The notes: generated from the letters alone by a model not told the origin. Counted from the first letter of the stretch, positions 8,875 to 15,975 are shown. The stretch: DNA of 64,000 nucleotides from Magnetominusculus dajiuhuensis (GCF_046044395.1 NZ_JBJUSG010000001.1:37550-101549), one strand, 5' to 3'. A program made the numbers and translations.

Positions 8875-9435
8875 TTAACGGCTTGTGACAAGTTGGCTGA
8901 GCATAGGTGAAGTAGAGTTTGAGGCATAAGCCAAAAGGTTTATCGCGCGGCTTCCGTTTGGACTTAAGAGAACCTGGCCGTCTGTCGGTGCAGTCGTTAC
9001 AAACAATGGCAGACCATTAAACGCGCTCTTGTCTCCCTTGAACGTGTGATGGGAGATAAAGTGGTCAACAATCGTCGTGATACCGCCTGGATAAGCCGTG
9101 TATGTGCCGGTGCTGGCCTGGTTGAAAACGGACAGACAAGAGGCTCCGGTTGCGGTTGCGCCATTGGATTCGTAGCAGCCCTGCGTGCCTGTTGCGTCAG
9201 TAATTATTATGTACGGGTCCCCTGCTATATAGGAGTCAAGATAACCCTGTAAGTCCGCTACCGCGCCCTTAGCGCCTGACTCAGTTGCCCTCACCTTCGC
9301 CTTTTCCCTCTGTCCCAGAAACGCCGGTACCGCGATAGCAGTCAATATACCGATAATCGCGATAACAATCAGCAGTTCAATTAATGTAAAACCTCTTTCA
9401 TCTCTTGCCTTCATCTCTGAAATTATTTTGTACAT
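8875..9435 (-). CDS. Type IV pilin, copy A of a near-identical pair
   Basis: A 186-residue prepilin with leader MYKIISEMKARDERG, cleavage before FTLIELLIVIAIIGIL and Glu5. The mature part is about 170 residues with one cysteine pair (TGTQGCYES, GASCLSVF). It differs from the pilin at 11726-12286 at only a handful of positions (for example VDHF against VAHF). AGGAGGG precedes the ATG. It has its own sigma54-like promoter (9514-9530) and its own terminator (8811-8846), so it is probably a highly expressed single-gene unit. It is a full-length pilin, not a short conductive-type pilin. Two nearly identical full genes in direct orientation suggest a recent duplication or gene conversion. Confidence 0.92.
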   Translation of the reverse strand: MYKIISEMKARDERGFTLIELLIVIAIIGILTAIAVPAFLGQREKAKVRATESGAKGAVADLQGYLDSYIAGDPYIIITDATGTQGCYESNGATATGASCLSVFNQASTGTYTAYPGGITTIVDHFISHHTFKGDKSAFNGLPLFVTTAPTDGQVLLSPNGSRAINLLAYASNSTSPMLSQLVTSR

Positions 9436-9513
9436 TGGGTATCCCTCCTAATACTCTGCGCTTGGTTGCTATATCACGGTTAAAAACCGCTTGATTGCAT
9501 CTGCCGGTTATAT

Positions 9514-9530
9514 TTGCATATTTCATACCA
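9514..9530 (-). promoter_or_regulatory. Sigma54-like promoter upstream of pilin copy A
   Basis: The minus strand reads TGGTATGAAATATGCAA. GG and GC are spaced as in -24/-12 promoters (TGGCACG-N4-TTGCA-like), with mismatches in the -24 box. RpoN control of major pilins is known in several bacteria, and a sigma54 activator is encoded at 23610-25010. Confidence 0.4.
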
Positions 9531-9831
9531 CCGACTACCAATTAAAACATATGGCTTATTTTCATTATACATGCCGACGACTTAGACACAGTAACTCTGA
9601 AAAAGGTTTAGTCTCGTTTTGGCATTTTTTTTAAAAAATTTTAAGTCACCGCATAACACCATATTCGGGGATATTTAGGAACCTTCACGGCTGCGTAGGT
9701 GGAGATATTATAGGTGATGGCTCACGAGCGAACACGGACATATTTTGTCAGTACGTGACAAATTTCGACAGTGGAGATTACTCCTCATACCAAAATGCGT
9801 TCATAGAAGTAAGATGATGTCCACAACAATC

Positions 9832-9918
9832 GAATCATCCTGAGCCTGTCGAAGGATGTGCCTTTTATTTAGCACATCCCCACAAATGCGGAATCCTTCG
9901 ACAAGCTCAGGATGATTC
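9832..9918. repeat. Palindromic intergenic repeat
   Basis: The left arm GAATCATCCTGAGC-CTGTCGAAGGAT and the right arm ATCCTTCGAC-AAGCTCAGGATGATTC are inverted copies about 35 bp apart. One mismatch (CCTG against CTTG) aside, the whole unit can fold into a long hairpin. No second copy was seen in the window. Confidence 0.7.
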
Positions 9919-9979
9919 AATTAGAGGATTATTTTATAAGAATGATTGTTACTCATTTGGCTGCAACTTGGTATAGTCC

Positions 9980-10410
9980 GTCATTCCGGCTTGCAGACTG
10001 TGTCATAATTATGTGGAATAATTCGTATTGCATTATCGATAATTATTATCGAAAAGTTATTCCAAGTTGCAGACAAATGAGTTAATTAGAAAACTGTGTG
10101 ATGATATTTTTCAATAAATTACATTATTCATCGGAGTTTCCATTGATTATTATGTTGTTCCATGCTTAAAATAACTGGATTCCTGCTTTCGCAGGAATGA
10201 CAGACCAAAGAATATGCAATCTTTGACCTACTTTTGTTATTAGAAAAAAGTCATAGGTCGAAATGCCAATACAGTGATAGGCATATAACCATATGTTTTA
10301 TATGTTTCGACTTTTTTTGTAAAAAATAATTATGACACAGTCTGTTGTCCGGAATCTTATTTGGCTTGAGGATGTAGTGGAGAGACCGATTCCGGACAAG
10401 CCGGAATGAC
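9980..10410. repeat. Copy of the ~100-bp palindromic repeat, split by an insertion
   Basis: The left arm GTCATTCCGGCTTG (9980-9993) and its continuation TTGTCCGGAATC (10345-10356) are separated by 351 bp; the right arm GATTCCGGACAAG-CCGGAATGAC is at 10388-10410. Intact relatives are at 23436-23536 and 31398-31497. Without the insertion this copy would be 77 bp. Confidence 0.8.
9994..10344. mobile_element. 351-bp MITE-like insertion
   Basis: Bounded by perfect 19-bp terminal inverted repeats (CAGACTGTGTCATAATTAT at 9994-10012 and its complement at 10326-10344) and flanked by a 3-bp duplication TTG (9991-9993, 10345-10347). It interrupts a palindromic repeat whose uninterrupted sequence is known from other copies, so the ends are well defined. 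It holds no ORF of note, so it would need a transposase in trans. An inner palindrome (GGATTCCTGC-TTTC-GCAGGAATGACA) lies at 10177-10202. The segment at 10061-10082 is an inverted match to 9951-9972 outside the element. I cannot assign an IS family. Confidence 0.75.
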
Positions 10411-10534
10411 GACAAGGCAAGCCTGGTAGAGACAATTTATTTGTTGTAGAGACAATTTTTTTGTCGCGGAGTGAGAATTTATTCATATGGTAGCAACTTC
10501 GTATCAGTCCAGTTGCTCTGGCCTTGCCCTGTAA

Positions 10535-11077
10535 TTATCGGGCAGTTACGATTTGGCTGAAGACTGGCGTGGAGTTCATGGCGTAAGCCACGACAACAAT
10601 AGACTTGCTATCAGACGGGCTCAAGAGTACCTGGCCAAAGCCGTCTGGCCCATGAGAAGTAACGAACAATGAACGGCCTCTAAACGCGTCCTTGTCCCCC
10701 TTATACTTGCTATTGTTCACAAAGTGGGAGATAACAGTGGACATGCCAGCCGGGTATGCCGGATACGTGGCCGTGCTGGGTTGATTGAAAATGGACAAAC
10801 AAGAGATACCCGTTGTGGTCGCATTAGACGCCTCAACACAACTTTGCGTACCCAACGCATCACTAATCATAATATAGGGGTCACCGGCCATATAAGCGTC
10901 AAGATAAACCTGCAAGTCGGCAACCGCGGCCTTCGCGCTTGTCTGTGTTGTCCTCGCCTTTGATTTGTCCATATGCCCAAGATACGCCGGCAACGCAATA
11001 GCTGACAACAAACTCACGACCGCAATGACAACCATGAGTTCAACTAACGTAAAACCTCTTACATCTTTTGCCCACAT
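10535..11077 (-). CDS. Type IV pilin, diverged paralogue
   Basis: A 180-residue prepilin with a short leader (MWAKDVRG) before FTLVELMVVIAVVSLLSAIALP. Glu5 is present, but the helix differs from the other paralogues (AVVSLLS instead of AIIGILT, AYLGHMDKSK instead of AFLGQREKAK). The C-terminal domain keeps the family layout: GTQSCVEA and GISCLSIF cysteines and a final FSQIVTAR. It follows the pilin at 11111 by 33 bp on the same strand, with only a weak ribosome site, so it is likely co-transcribed at a lower level. It may be a minor pilin or a variant subunit. Confidence 0.9.
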   Translation of the reverse strand: MWAKDVRGFTLVELMVVIAVVSLLSAIALPAYLGHMDKSKARTTQTSAKAAVADLQVYLDAYMAGDPYIMISDALGTQSCVEASNATTTGISCLSIFNQPSTATYPAYPAGMSTVISHFVNNSKYKGDKDAFRGRSLFVTSHGPDGFGQVLLSPSDSKSIVVVAYAMNSTPVFSQIVTAR

Positions 11078-11110
11078 AGCTTAAATCCGCATACCTCTGT
11101 TCTTTATAAC

Positions 11111-11665
11111 TTATCGCACTGTTACCAATTGACTGAATATTGTTGATGTATGGTTTGTGGCGTAGGCAAGGATAGTGACAGACCGGCTGTCAGTCGGGGT
11201 TAAGAGAACCTGACCGTCGTTTACAGAGGCCGTCACAAACAGCGGCAAACCGTTAAACGCGCTAAAGTCTCCTTTAAACGTATGGTGCGAGATGAAATGG
11301 GCGATAATGGTGGTTATGCCGCCAGGATATACGGCATATGTGCCCACGCTGGCTTGACTGAAAACAGATGCGCAAGTCTTATCAAGCCCGATTGCGTTAT
11401 TGGCCTCAAAGCATCCCTGCGTCCCCGTGGCATCAGTTATTATTACATAGGGTTCACCAGCTACGTAGCTATCAAGATATCCTTGTAAATCAGCAACCGC
11501 AGCCCTTGCGCCTGATTCAGTTGACCTGACCTTTGCCTTTTCCCTCTGCCCCAGAAACGCCGGTACCGCGATAGCAGTCAATATGCCGATAATCGCGATA
11601 ACAACCAGTAGCTCAATCAGGGTAAAACCCTTTACATCTCTTGCCTGCATCCATTTATACATCAT
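11111..11665 (-). CDS. Type IV pilin, paralogue
   Basis: A 184-residue prepilin, leader MMYKWMQARDVKG, then FTLIELLVVIAIIGILTAIAVPAFLGQ. The mature domain is closely related to the pilins at 8875 and 11726 but clearly distinct in its C-terminal half (NAIGLDKTCASVF, SVNDGQVLLTPTDS). AGGAG lies upstream of the ATG. It is followed within 33 bp by the pilin at 10535. A strong terminator (11678-11709) separates it from the upstream pilin, so either read-through or a promoter hidden in that gene must drive it. Confidence 0.9.
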   Translation of the reverse strand: MMYKWMQARDVKGFTLIELLVVIAIIGILTAIAVPAFLGQREKAKVRSTESGARAAVADLQGYLDSYVAGEPYVIITDATGTQGCFEANNAIGLDKTCASVFSQASVGTYAVYPGGITTIIAHFISHHTFKGDFSAFNGLPLFVTASVNDGQVLLTPTDSRSVTILAYATNHTSTIFSQLVTVR

Positions 11666-11677
11666 TATATTCTCCTC

Positions 11678-11709
11678 AAAAAAAACGGGAGGGAGATTGC
11701 CCCCTCCCG
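11678..11709 (-). terminator. Rho-independent terminator of the pilin gene at 11726-12286
   Basis: On the minus strand: CGGGAGGG, an eight-base loop, CCCTCCCG and then eight T (11678-11685). It lies 17 bp past the pilin stop. Confidence 0.88.
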
Positions 11710-11725
11710 CGCTGGTCTATGGCAA

Positions 11726-12286
11726 TTACCGTGACGTTACTAATTGGCTGAGCATAGGTGAAGTCGAGTTTGAGGCATAAGCCAAAAGGTTTATCGCACG
11801 GCTTCCGTTTGGACTTAAAAGAACCTGGCCGTCTGTCGGGGCAGTTGTGACAAACAGAGGCAGACCGTTAAACGCGCTCTTGTCTCCCTTGAACGTGTGA
11901 TGAGAGATAAAGTGTGCAACTACAGTTGTGATACCGCCGGGGTATGCTGTGTATGTGCCGGTGCTGGCCTGGTTAAAAATGGACAGGCAAGATGCGCCGG
12001 TTGCGGTTGCGCCATTGGATTCGTAGCAGCCCTGCGTGCCTGTTGCGTCAGTGATTATTATGTATGGGTCTCCGGCTATATACGAATCAAGATAGCCCTG
12101 TAAGTCTGCGACCGCGCCCTTAGCGCCTGATTCAGTTGCCCTTACCTTTGCCTTTTCTCTCTGTCCCAGAAAGGCCGGTACCGCGATAGCAGTCAATATG
12201 CCGATAATCGCGATAACAATCAGGAGCTCGATCAATGTAAAACCTCTTTCATCTCTTGCTTTCATTCCCGAAATTACTTTGTACAT
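11726..12286 (-). CDS. Type IV pilin, copy B of a near-identical pair
   Basis: A 186-residue prepilin, leader MYKVISGMKARDERG, then FTLIELLIVIAIIGILTA with Glu5. It is almost the same as the pilin at 8875-9435, differing near the leader (V for I, G for E) and at LSIF and TTVVAHF. GGGAGGT precedes the ATG. A sigma54-like promoter (12459-12476) lies upstream and a strong terminator follows, so this looks like a strongly expressed major pilin unit. Which of the two copies is the main subunit cannot be told from sequence. Confidence 0.92.
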   Translation of the reverse strand: MYKVISGMKARDERGFTLIELLIVIAIIGILTAIAVPAFLGQREKAKVRATESGAKGAVADLQGYLDSYIAGDPYIIITDATGTQGCYESNGATATGASCLSIFNQASTGTYTAYPGGITTVVAHFISHHTFKGDKSAFNGLPLFVTTAPTDGQVLLSPNGSRAINLLAYASNSTSPMLSQLVTSR

Positions 12287-12392
12287 TTGGATGTACCTCC
12301 CTAAAATACATTCTGAGCGATTAAAAACCGCCGATGTCTTGCCTCACAACACAACCTTAACTTTACAGCATTATACGTTATAGTACAATCAG

Positions 12393-12449
12393 ATGTCAAA
12401 CGTGCCGTCTTCTGTCAAACATGCCGACTTCTGCCACACGTGCCGACCT
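12393..12449. repeat. Three 19-bp direct repeats in the pilin/heptosyltransferase divergent region
   Basis: Consecutive copies at 12393-12411, 12412-12430 and 12431-12449 follow the pattern YTGYCAMACRTGCCGWCYT. The spacing is exact and the variation modest, as expected for repeated binding sites of one regulator. They lie between a sigma54-like promoter for the pilin and the pilin gene. Confidence 0.6.
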
Positions 12450-12458
12450 GCTACAGTG

Positions 12459-12476
12459 TAGCAAATACTATGCCCA
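12459..12476 (-). promoter_or_regulatory. Sigma54-like promoter upstream of pilin copy B
   Basis: The minus strand reads TGGGCATAGTATTTGCTA. GG and GC have -24/-12 spacing and the -12 box TTGCTA is a good match. Transcription would start near 12449, right at the edge of the triple repeat, giving a leader of about 160 bases. Confidence 0.45.
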
Positions 12477-12537
12477 CCCATAATCCGCGCAAAATCCTCT
12501 ATATGCCGTAAAACTTCTGATTCACACTGACATAATG

Positions 12538-12551
12538 TGTCACTTGTGACA
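12538..12551. promoter_or_regulatory. Palindromic operator-like site
   Basis: TGTCACTTGTGACA, two perfect 6-bp half-sites around TT, 58 bases before the heptosyltransferase start. It may bind a dimeric regulator; I cannot name which. Confidence 0.4.
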
Positions 12552-12592
12552 TATTTCAGCACTTTTAGAGGCAGCCGTTATATGCTGTAATC

Positions 12593-12601
12593 TGCTATAC
12601 T
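12593..12601 (+). promoter_or_regulatory. Extended -10 promoter for the heptosyltransferase gene
   Basis: TGCTATACT, with expected transcription start at or next to the ATG at 12609. No Shine-Dalgarno sequence lies between them, so the mRNA may be leaderless. The rest of 12287-12608 holds the pilin promoter, the triple repeat and the palindrome at 12538. Confidence 0.45.
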
Positions 12602-12608
12602 ACCGACG

Positions 12609-13625
12609 ATGGCACCATATAAGAAAATCCTTATCGTAAAACCCAGCTCGCTTGGAGACGTGGTACATAGCCTGCCTGTGCTTAGCGCCCTTCATAAGGC
12701 GTATCCCGGCGCATCCATACACTGGGTCATAGCATCGGGGTTTGAGGGGCTGCTTGATGGACATCCGATGATAGAAAGGCTCCGGGTAATAAATAAGGAC
12801 AGATGGAAGCGCCCCTCGGCACTTAAAGACACGCTTAAAGAGATAGCTGCGCTTGCCACCTCGCTAAAGAGCGAACGCTACGACCTCGTCTTAGACCTTC
12901 AGGGGCTGTTGAGAAGCGGCCTGATAACTGGCCTAAGCCGATGTCAAACCCGCGTGGGGTTTAAGGAGGCCAGAGAGGGCAGTACCGTGTTTTACACGCA
13001 CACAGTCGAAGGGGGGCGTGGCGTACACGCGGTTGACCGGTATATGAAAATTGCCGGATTTGCGGGGGCACCCACCGATGAGATAGAATTTCCGCTGCTC
13101 TGTGAGGATATAAAGGAGGACTGGGCGCGTGGGCTGAAAAAGGGGCAGTATATTGTCATGGCCCCTGGGGCCGCCTGGGTTACAAAGCGCTGGGCAGCGA
13201 GAAACTTCGGGCGGCTTGCCGCTAAGTTTTCCATCCCGGCGGTGGTTGTCGGTGGGGGCGGGGATTATTCTTTGGGCGAGGAAGTCGTGGGGCATGCGGG
13301 GGGAATGGCCATCAACGCCACCGGTAAAACGACGCTGAAGGGCCTCGCATCATTAATCAGAGATGCGCGCTTCATGGTCACCAACGACACCGGCCCGATG
13401 CATATCGCCGCAGCCCTGGGCGTTGTCGTGTTTGCCATATTTGGCCCGACCGACCCCCAAAGAACCGGTCCGTACGGCACCGGACACACCGTCATAGGGC
13501 GTGATATTGCGTGTCGGGCGTGTTTCAGGAAAAAATGTTCCAATGTCAGATGCCTGAGGGATTTACCTTTTCAGCATGTTTATGACATAATAGCCGACCA
13601 GAGGGTAAGTTCCGGCGTTATTTAG
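12609..13625 (+). CDS. waaC: Glycosyltransferase family 9, lipopolysaccharide heptosyltransferase I-like
   Basis: A 338-residue GT9 enzyme. The N-terminal nucleotide-fold start KKILIVKPSSLGDVVHSLPVL is the family signature. The second domain contains VMAPGAAWVTKRW and the donor-binding TNDTGPMHIAAALGV, followed by FGPTDPQRTGPYG. It probably transfers the first heptose from ADP-heptose to Kdo in the LPS inner core, on the cytoplasmic face of the inner membrane, which implies a Gram-negative envelope. The length fits the family. Two cysteine pairs near the C terminus (DIACRACFRKKCSNVRC) are unusual for GT9 and could bind a metal. The exact acceptor cannot be told, so WaaF-like activity is possible. 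Confidence 0.75.
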   Translation: MAPYKKILIVKPSSLGDVVHSLPVLSALHKAYPGASIHWVIASGFEGLLDGHPMIERLRVINKDRWKRPSALKDTLKEIAALATSLKSERYDLVLDLQGLLRSGLITGLSRCQTRVGFKEAREGSTVFYTHTVEGGRGVHAVDRYMKIAGFAGAPTDEIEFPLLCEDIKEDWARGLKKGQYIVMAPGAAWVTKRWAARNFGRLAAKFSIPAVVVGGGGDYSLGEEVVGHAGGMAINATGKTTLKGLASLIRDARFMVTNDTGPMHIAAALGVVVFAIFGPTDPQRTGPYGTGHTVIGRDIACRACFRKKCSNVRCLRDLPFQHVYDIIADQRVSSGVI

Positions 13626-13660
13626 GCCTGGGGGCAGGCTGCGGGTTGTTTGGAGGCGAA

Positions 13661-14836
13661 TTGTTTATAAGATATATCATGGTGTTTATGCTGGCGGCGG
13701 TGGCCGTGTCCCCCGCGATACTTGCGGCACACGACTTCCCGGAAGGGGCGGTGCCGTATGAGAAGTCAAGGCGGTGTTCCGCATGCCACCCTGCGGTGTA
13801 TAAGGAGTGGGCGGGTTCGCTTCATTCCCAATCGTCCGTTCACAAAGACGCCGCGCACAGAGCGATGTACGGGGCGTTTCTTGATGATATGAAAAGTGAG
13901 GGGAAAGAGGGCAGCTATCACTGCGCGACGTGCCACACGCCGATGGCGGACAATGTCAAAGAACTCGTTGACGGGACGGCCAAACCGAATGAGAACTTAT
14001 GGAGGGAGGACGAGGGCGTTGGATGCGCGTTTTGCCACCGCGTTGACACAGTAGTAGAGGGGAAAGACAGAAACACATTTACAATCAATAAAGATGGCGC
14101 GTACATCTCATCGAATCCGGTTGAGAAGGCACCTCACGGCGTTGGTGTGAGCCAGCTTTTTGCCAGCGGTGAAATCTGTATGGGCTGCCACAGCCACCTG
14201 GAGAATCAGGACAGCGTTGCAATATGTTCAATGAAAGAGGAAGGCCAGGGCAATTGTATCGCCTGCCATATGGAGAGAAAGGAAGGGCCGCCCTCAACTG
14301 AATCAGCAAAGGAGACCCACGCCTCACACGAAATGGCGGGTGGCCACAGCCTCGTGATGCTGTGCAGGGCTGTCAGTGTCAACGTAAAAATCAACAAAAC
14401 AGACAATAGCACAACCGTTGACGTAGAAATCACAAACAAGACATCTCACGATTTCCCTTCGACAATGCCGATGCGCATGGCGTTTTTAAAGGTGGCGGCT
14501 TTCGACGCCGACAAGAAGGCCGTATTCAGAAATTATCAGGTAAACCCTATGGAGGACAGGAAGGCCGTATTTATGAAGGCCTTCAGAGGTGGAGGCGATG
14601 TGGGCGTACCGGCATGGAAGGCGCAAGAGGTTGCATTAGACACAAGGCTGAAGAGCGCCGAGACGCGCAAATTTTCTTATCCAATCCCAAACGACGGCGT
14701 TAAATCAGTCTCGGTGGAGATAATCTACCGCCTTTTCCCATCTCAGGCGTTAGAAAAATACCGTGCCCTGAAAGATGCCGACGATAAGTCCATTGATACA
14801 AACTTTACGTTGTATAAGAAGGATTTTCCTTTTTAA
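13661..14836 (+). CDS. Periplasmic pentaheme cytochrome c, cytochrome c554-like
   Basis: A 391-residue exported protein. The TTG at 13661 is preferred because GGAGG lies four bases upstream and because it gives a normal signal peptide (MFIRYIMVFMLAAVAVSPAILAA); an ATG at 13679 is an alternative. Five CxxCH haem-binding motifs occur in the first half of the mature protein: CSACH, CATCH, CAFCH, CMGCH, CIACH. The C-terminal 180 residues are haem-free and strand-rich (DVEITNKTSHDFPSTMPMRM). The HSQSSVHKD region resembles cytochrome c554-type folds. It likely passes electrons in the periplasm. Its donor and acceptor are not evident, but it directly precedes the DsrE/F/H-like genes. Confidence 0.85.
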   Translation: MFIRYIMVFMLAAVAVSPAILAAHDFPEGAVPYEKSRRCSACHPAVYKEWAGSLHSQSSVHKDAAHRAMYGAFLDDMKSEGKEGSYHCATCHTPMADNVKELVDGTAKPNENLWREDEGVGCAFCHRVDTVVEGKDRNTFTINKDGAYISSNPVEKAPHGVGVSQLFASGEICMGCHSHLENQDSVAICSMKEEGQGNCIACHMERKEGPPSTESAKETHASHEMAGGHSLVMLCRAVSVNVKINKTDNSTTVDVEITNKTSHDFPSTMPMRMAFLKVAAFDADKKAVFRNYQVNPMEDRKAVFMKAFRGGGDVGVPAWKAQEVALDTRLKSAETRKFSYPIPNDGVKSVSVEIIYRLFPSQALEKYRALKDADDKSIDTNFTLYKKDFPF

Positions 14837-14908
14837 AATAACCATCTTCTAAAATGGCCGTGCCATGATAAGATGGCTAATAACACTAAGACAGGAGGGT
14901 TGGACAAA

Positions 14909-15205
14909 ATGACAATCGGGTTTTTGATAACAAGAGACGGTTATAAAGACGACATAATCGGCCTGACAAAGGCAGCCGTCAAAAAAGGGTTAAACGTTAT
15001 CCTTTTTATGATGGACGACGGCACGAGACATTCTCAGGACAAGGATATCGTGGCGCTGATGGGTTTAAACGGCGTGACGATGAGCCTCTGCGACCATAGC
15101 GCGAAGCTTAGGAACGTCATCGAGATCCCTGAGGGATGCGCGGCTGGAAGCCAGTACCAGAACTCTGTTATGAATCAGGACGCCGACAAGGTAATCTTAA
15201 TATAA
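14909..15205 (+). CDS. DsrE-like sulfur-carrier protein
   Basis: A 98-residue product from the ATG at 14909, preceded by AGGAGGG (14893-14899); an ATG at 14873 without a ribosome site would add 12 residues. It has the alpha/beta fold of the DsrE/TusD family: a first strand TIGFLITRDGYKDD, a helix, then LNVILFMMDDGTR. The single cysteine region MSLCDHSAK is the likely persulfide site, and the GSQYQNSVMNQDADKVILI ending is typical. First of three small genes with good ribosome sites (14909, 15227, 15521) that look like a DsrEFH/TusBCD set. The role would be sulfane-sulfur relay in the cytoplasm. Confidence 0.75.
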   Translation: MTIGFLITRDGYKDDIIGLTKAAVKKGLNVILFMMDDGTRHSQDKDIVALMGLNGVTMSLCDHSAKLRNVIEIPEGCAAGSQYQNSVMNQDADKVILI

Positions 15206-15226
15206 CACAAAGCTAAGGAGAACTAT

Positions 15227-15499
15227 ATGCCGAAAAAGATAGCAGTGCTGGTAAGAGACAGACAGGGCGAGGCCCTCAGAATGAGCGTTGGCATAACCGT
15301 TATGGACGACATCATAGACGTATTCATTCTGGACAAGAAAATAGAGCCTGGCGAGGAAAACGACATGAACCTCGACATGATAAAGGAGATGGAATTGTCG
15401 TTGTGTACGAATGTCAGGGATTACGAGGGAATAGAGTACTGTTCCACCGAGGCAATCGCCAAAAAACTCCTCGACTACGACAACATCCTTGCCTACTAG
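15227..15499 (+). CDS. DsrF/TusC-like small sulfur-relay protein
   Basis: A 90-residue protein with AAGGAG upstream of the ATG. It starts KKIAVLVRDRQGEALRMSVG, followed by ITVMDDIIDVFILDKKI, consistent with a DsrE-superfamily alpha/beta domain. Two cysteines are present (LSLCTNV and IEYCSTE). It sits 21 bp after the DsrE-like gene and 21 bp before the DsrH-like gene. DsrF proteins in known DsrEFH complexes are structural partners, so a complex of the three products is expected. Divergence is too great to be sure which paralogue class it belongs to. Confidence 0.65.
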   Translation: MPKKIAVLVRDRQGEALRMSVGITVMDDIIDVFILDKKIEPGEENDMNLDMIKEMELSLCTNVRDYEGIEYCSTEAIAKKLLDYDNILAY

Positions 15500-15520
15500 G
15501 GAAATCAAAAAGGAGGTAAC

Positions 15521-15691
15521 ATGACAAAAGTCCTATTCTTACTGAAGCAGGAACCGGACAAAACCGCTAAGACCATCATAGATGTACAAAAGACACTGGC
15601 CGATGTGACGGTCATTGATATGAGAACCGATAAAGACTACGACAAGATAATCGGTGAGGTCGTCGCAAGCGATAAAATCATTACGTGGTAA
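15521..15691 (+). CDS. DsrH/TusB-like small protein (56 residues)
   Basis: A 56-residue protein that begins MTKVLFLLKQEPDKTAK and ends SDKIITW. It is preceded by a perfect AAGGAGG (15510-15516), so it is clearly translated. The first strand (KVLFLLK), the hydrophobic VTVIDM strand and the terminal Ile-Thr-Trp match the DsrH/TusB family, which is usually about 95-100 residues. This version is much shorter and has no cysteine at all, whereas the DsrH of sulfur oxidisers carries one. It closes the three-gene set begun at 14909. A structural role in the complex is likelier than direct sulfur transfer. A GC-rich stem-loop follows at 15706-15727. Confidence 0.65.
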   Translation: MTKVLFLLKQEPDKTAKTIIDVQKTLADVTVIDMRTDKDYDKIIGEVVASDKIITW

Positions 15692-15705
15692 TATAAATCA
15701 GGACT

Positions 15706-15727
15706 GGGGGTGTGAAACTGCGCCCCC
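15706..15727 (+). terminator. Weak terminator-like stem-loop after the DsrE/F/H-like genes
   Basis: GGGGGTG, an eight-base loop and CGCCCCC. No T-run follows, so it may be only an mRNA-stabilising hairpin. Confidence 0.35.
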
Positions 15728-15818
15728 TCTTACCCATGACCACTTAAACTGCATTTAGCCTGTTCCCGGATGCTGTACCTCGGATATAGGAGATTTGAGC
15801 TTAGGACGAAAATATTTC

Positions 15819-15847
15819 TTGCATTTTATTATTATTTATAGTATGAT
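15819..15847 (+). promoter_or_regulatory. Sigma70-type promoter for the HU gene
   Basis: TTGCAT (15819-15824), 17 bp, TATGAT (15842-15847) in an AT-rich stretch. It would give a leader of about 155 bases. The remainder of the 15692-16010 gap holds the stem-loop at 15706 and the hairpin pair at 15946. Confidence 0.5.
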
Positions 15848-15945
15848 TACCACGAAATGCGCCACCCGTATATAAGGACAACGGCACTGATTGGGCTGGG
15901 TTTGTGCGGCGCGGTGGTGGGGTGAAGGCTGTTTAGCTTACTAGA

Positions 15946-15975
15946 CCTAAATTTATTAGGCCTAAACTTATTAGG
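15946..15975. repeat. Two adjacent CCTAA-TTAGG hairpins in the HU leader
   Basis: CCTAAATTTATTAGG (15946-15960) is followed at once by CCTAAACTTATTAGG (15961-15975). Each has a perfect 5-bp stem. They could be a tandem operator or an RNA structure upstream of the HU gene. Confidence 0.5.

Larger units (their letters stand above)
9436..10534. other. Repeat-rich, gene-free spacer between pilin genes
   Basis: About 1.1 kb with no credible coding region. It holds the pilin copy A promoter, a palindromic repeat (9832-9918), the split palindromic repeat with its MITE-like insertion (9980-10410) and a tandem GTAGAGACAATTT pair near 10426-10460. The part from 9560 to 9830 shows no feature I recognise. 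Confidence 0.7.

Noticed and set aside
10177..10202. Palindrome GGATTCCTGC-TTTC-GCAGGAATGACA as a terminator
   Set aside because: No gene ends nearby and no T-run. It is a common bacterial intergenic palindrome.
9436..10534. Broken sixth pilin in the spacer
   Set aside because: No frame shows the FTLIE helix or the cysteine motifs, even in pieces.
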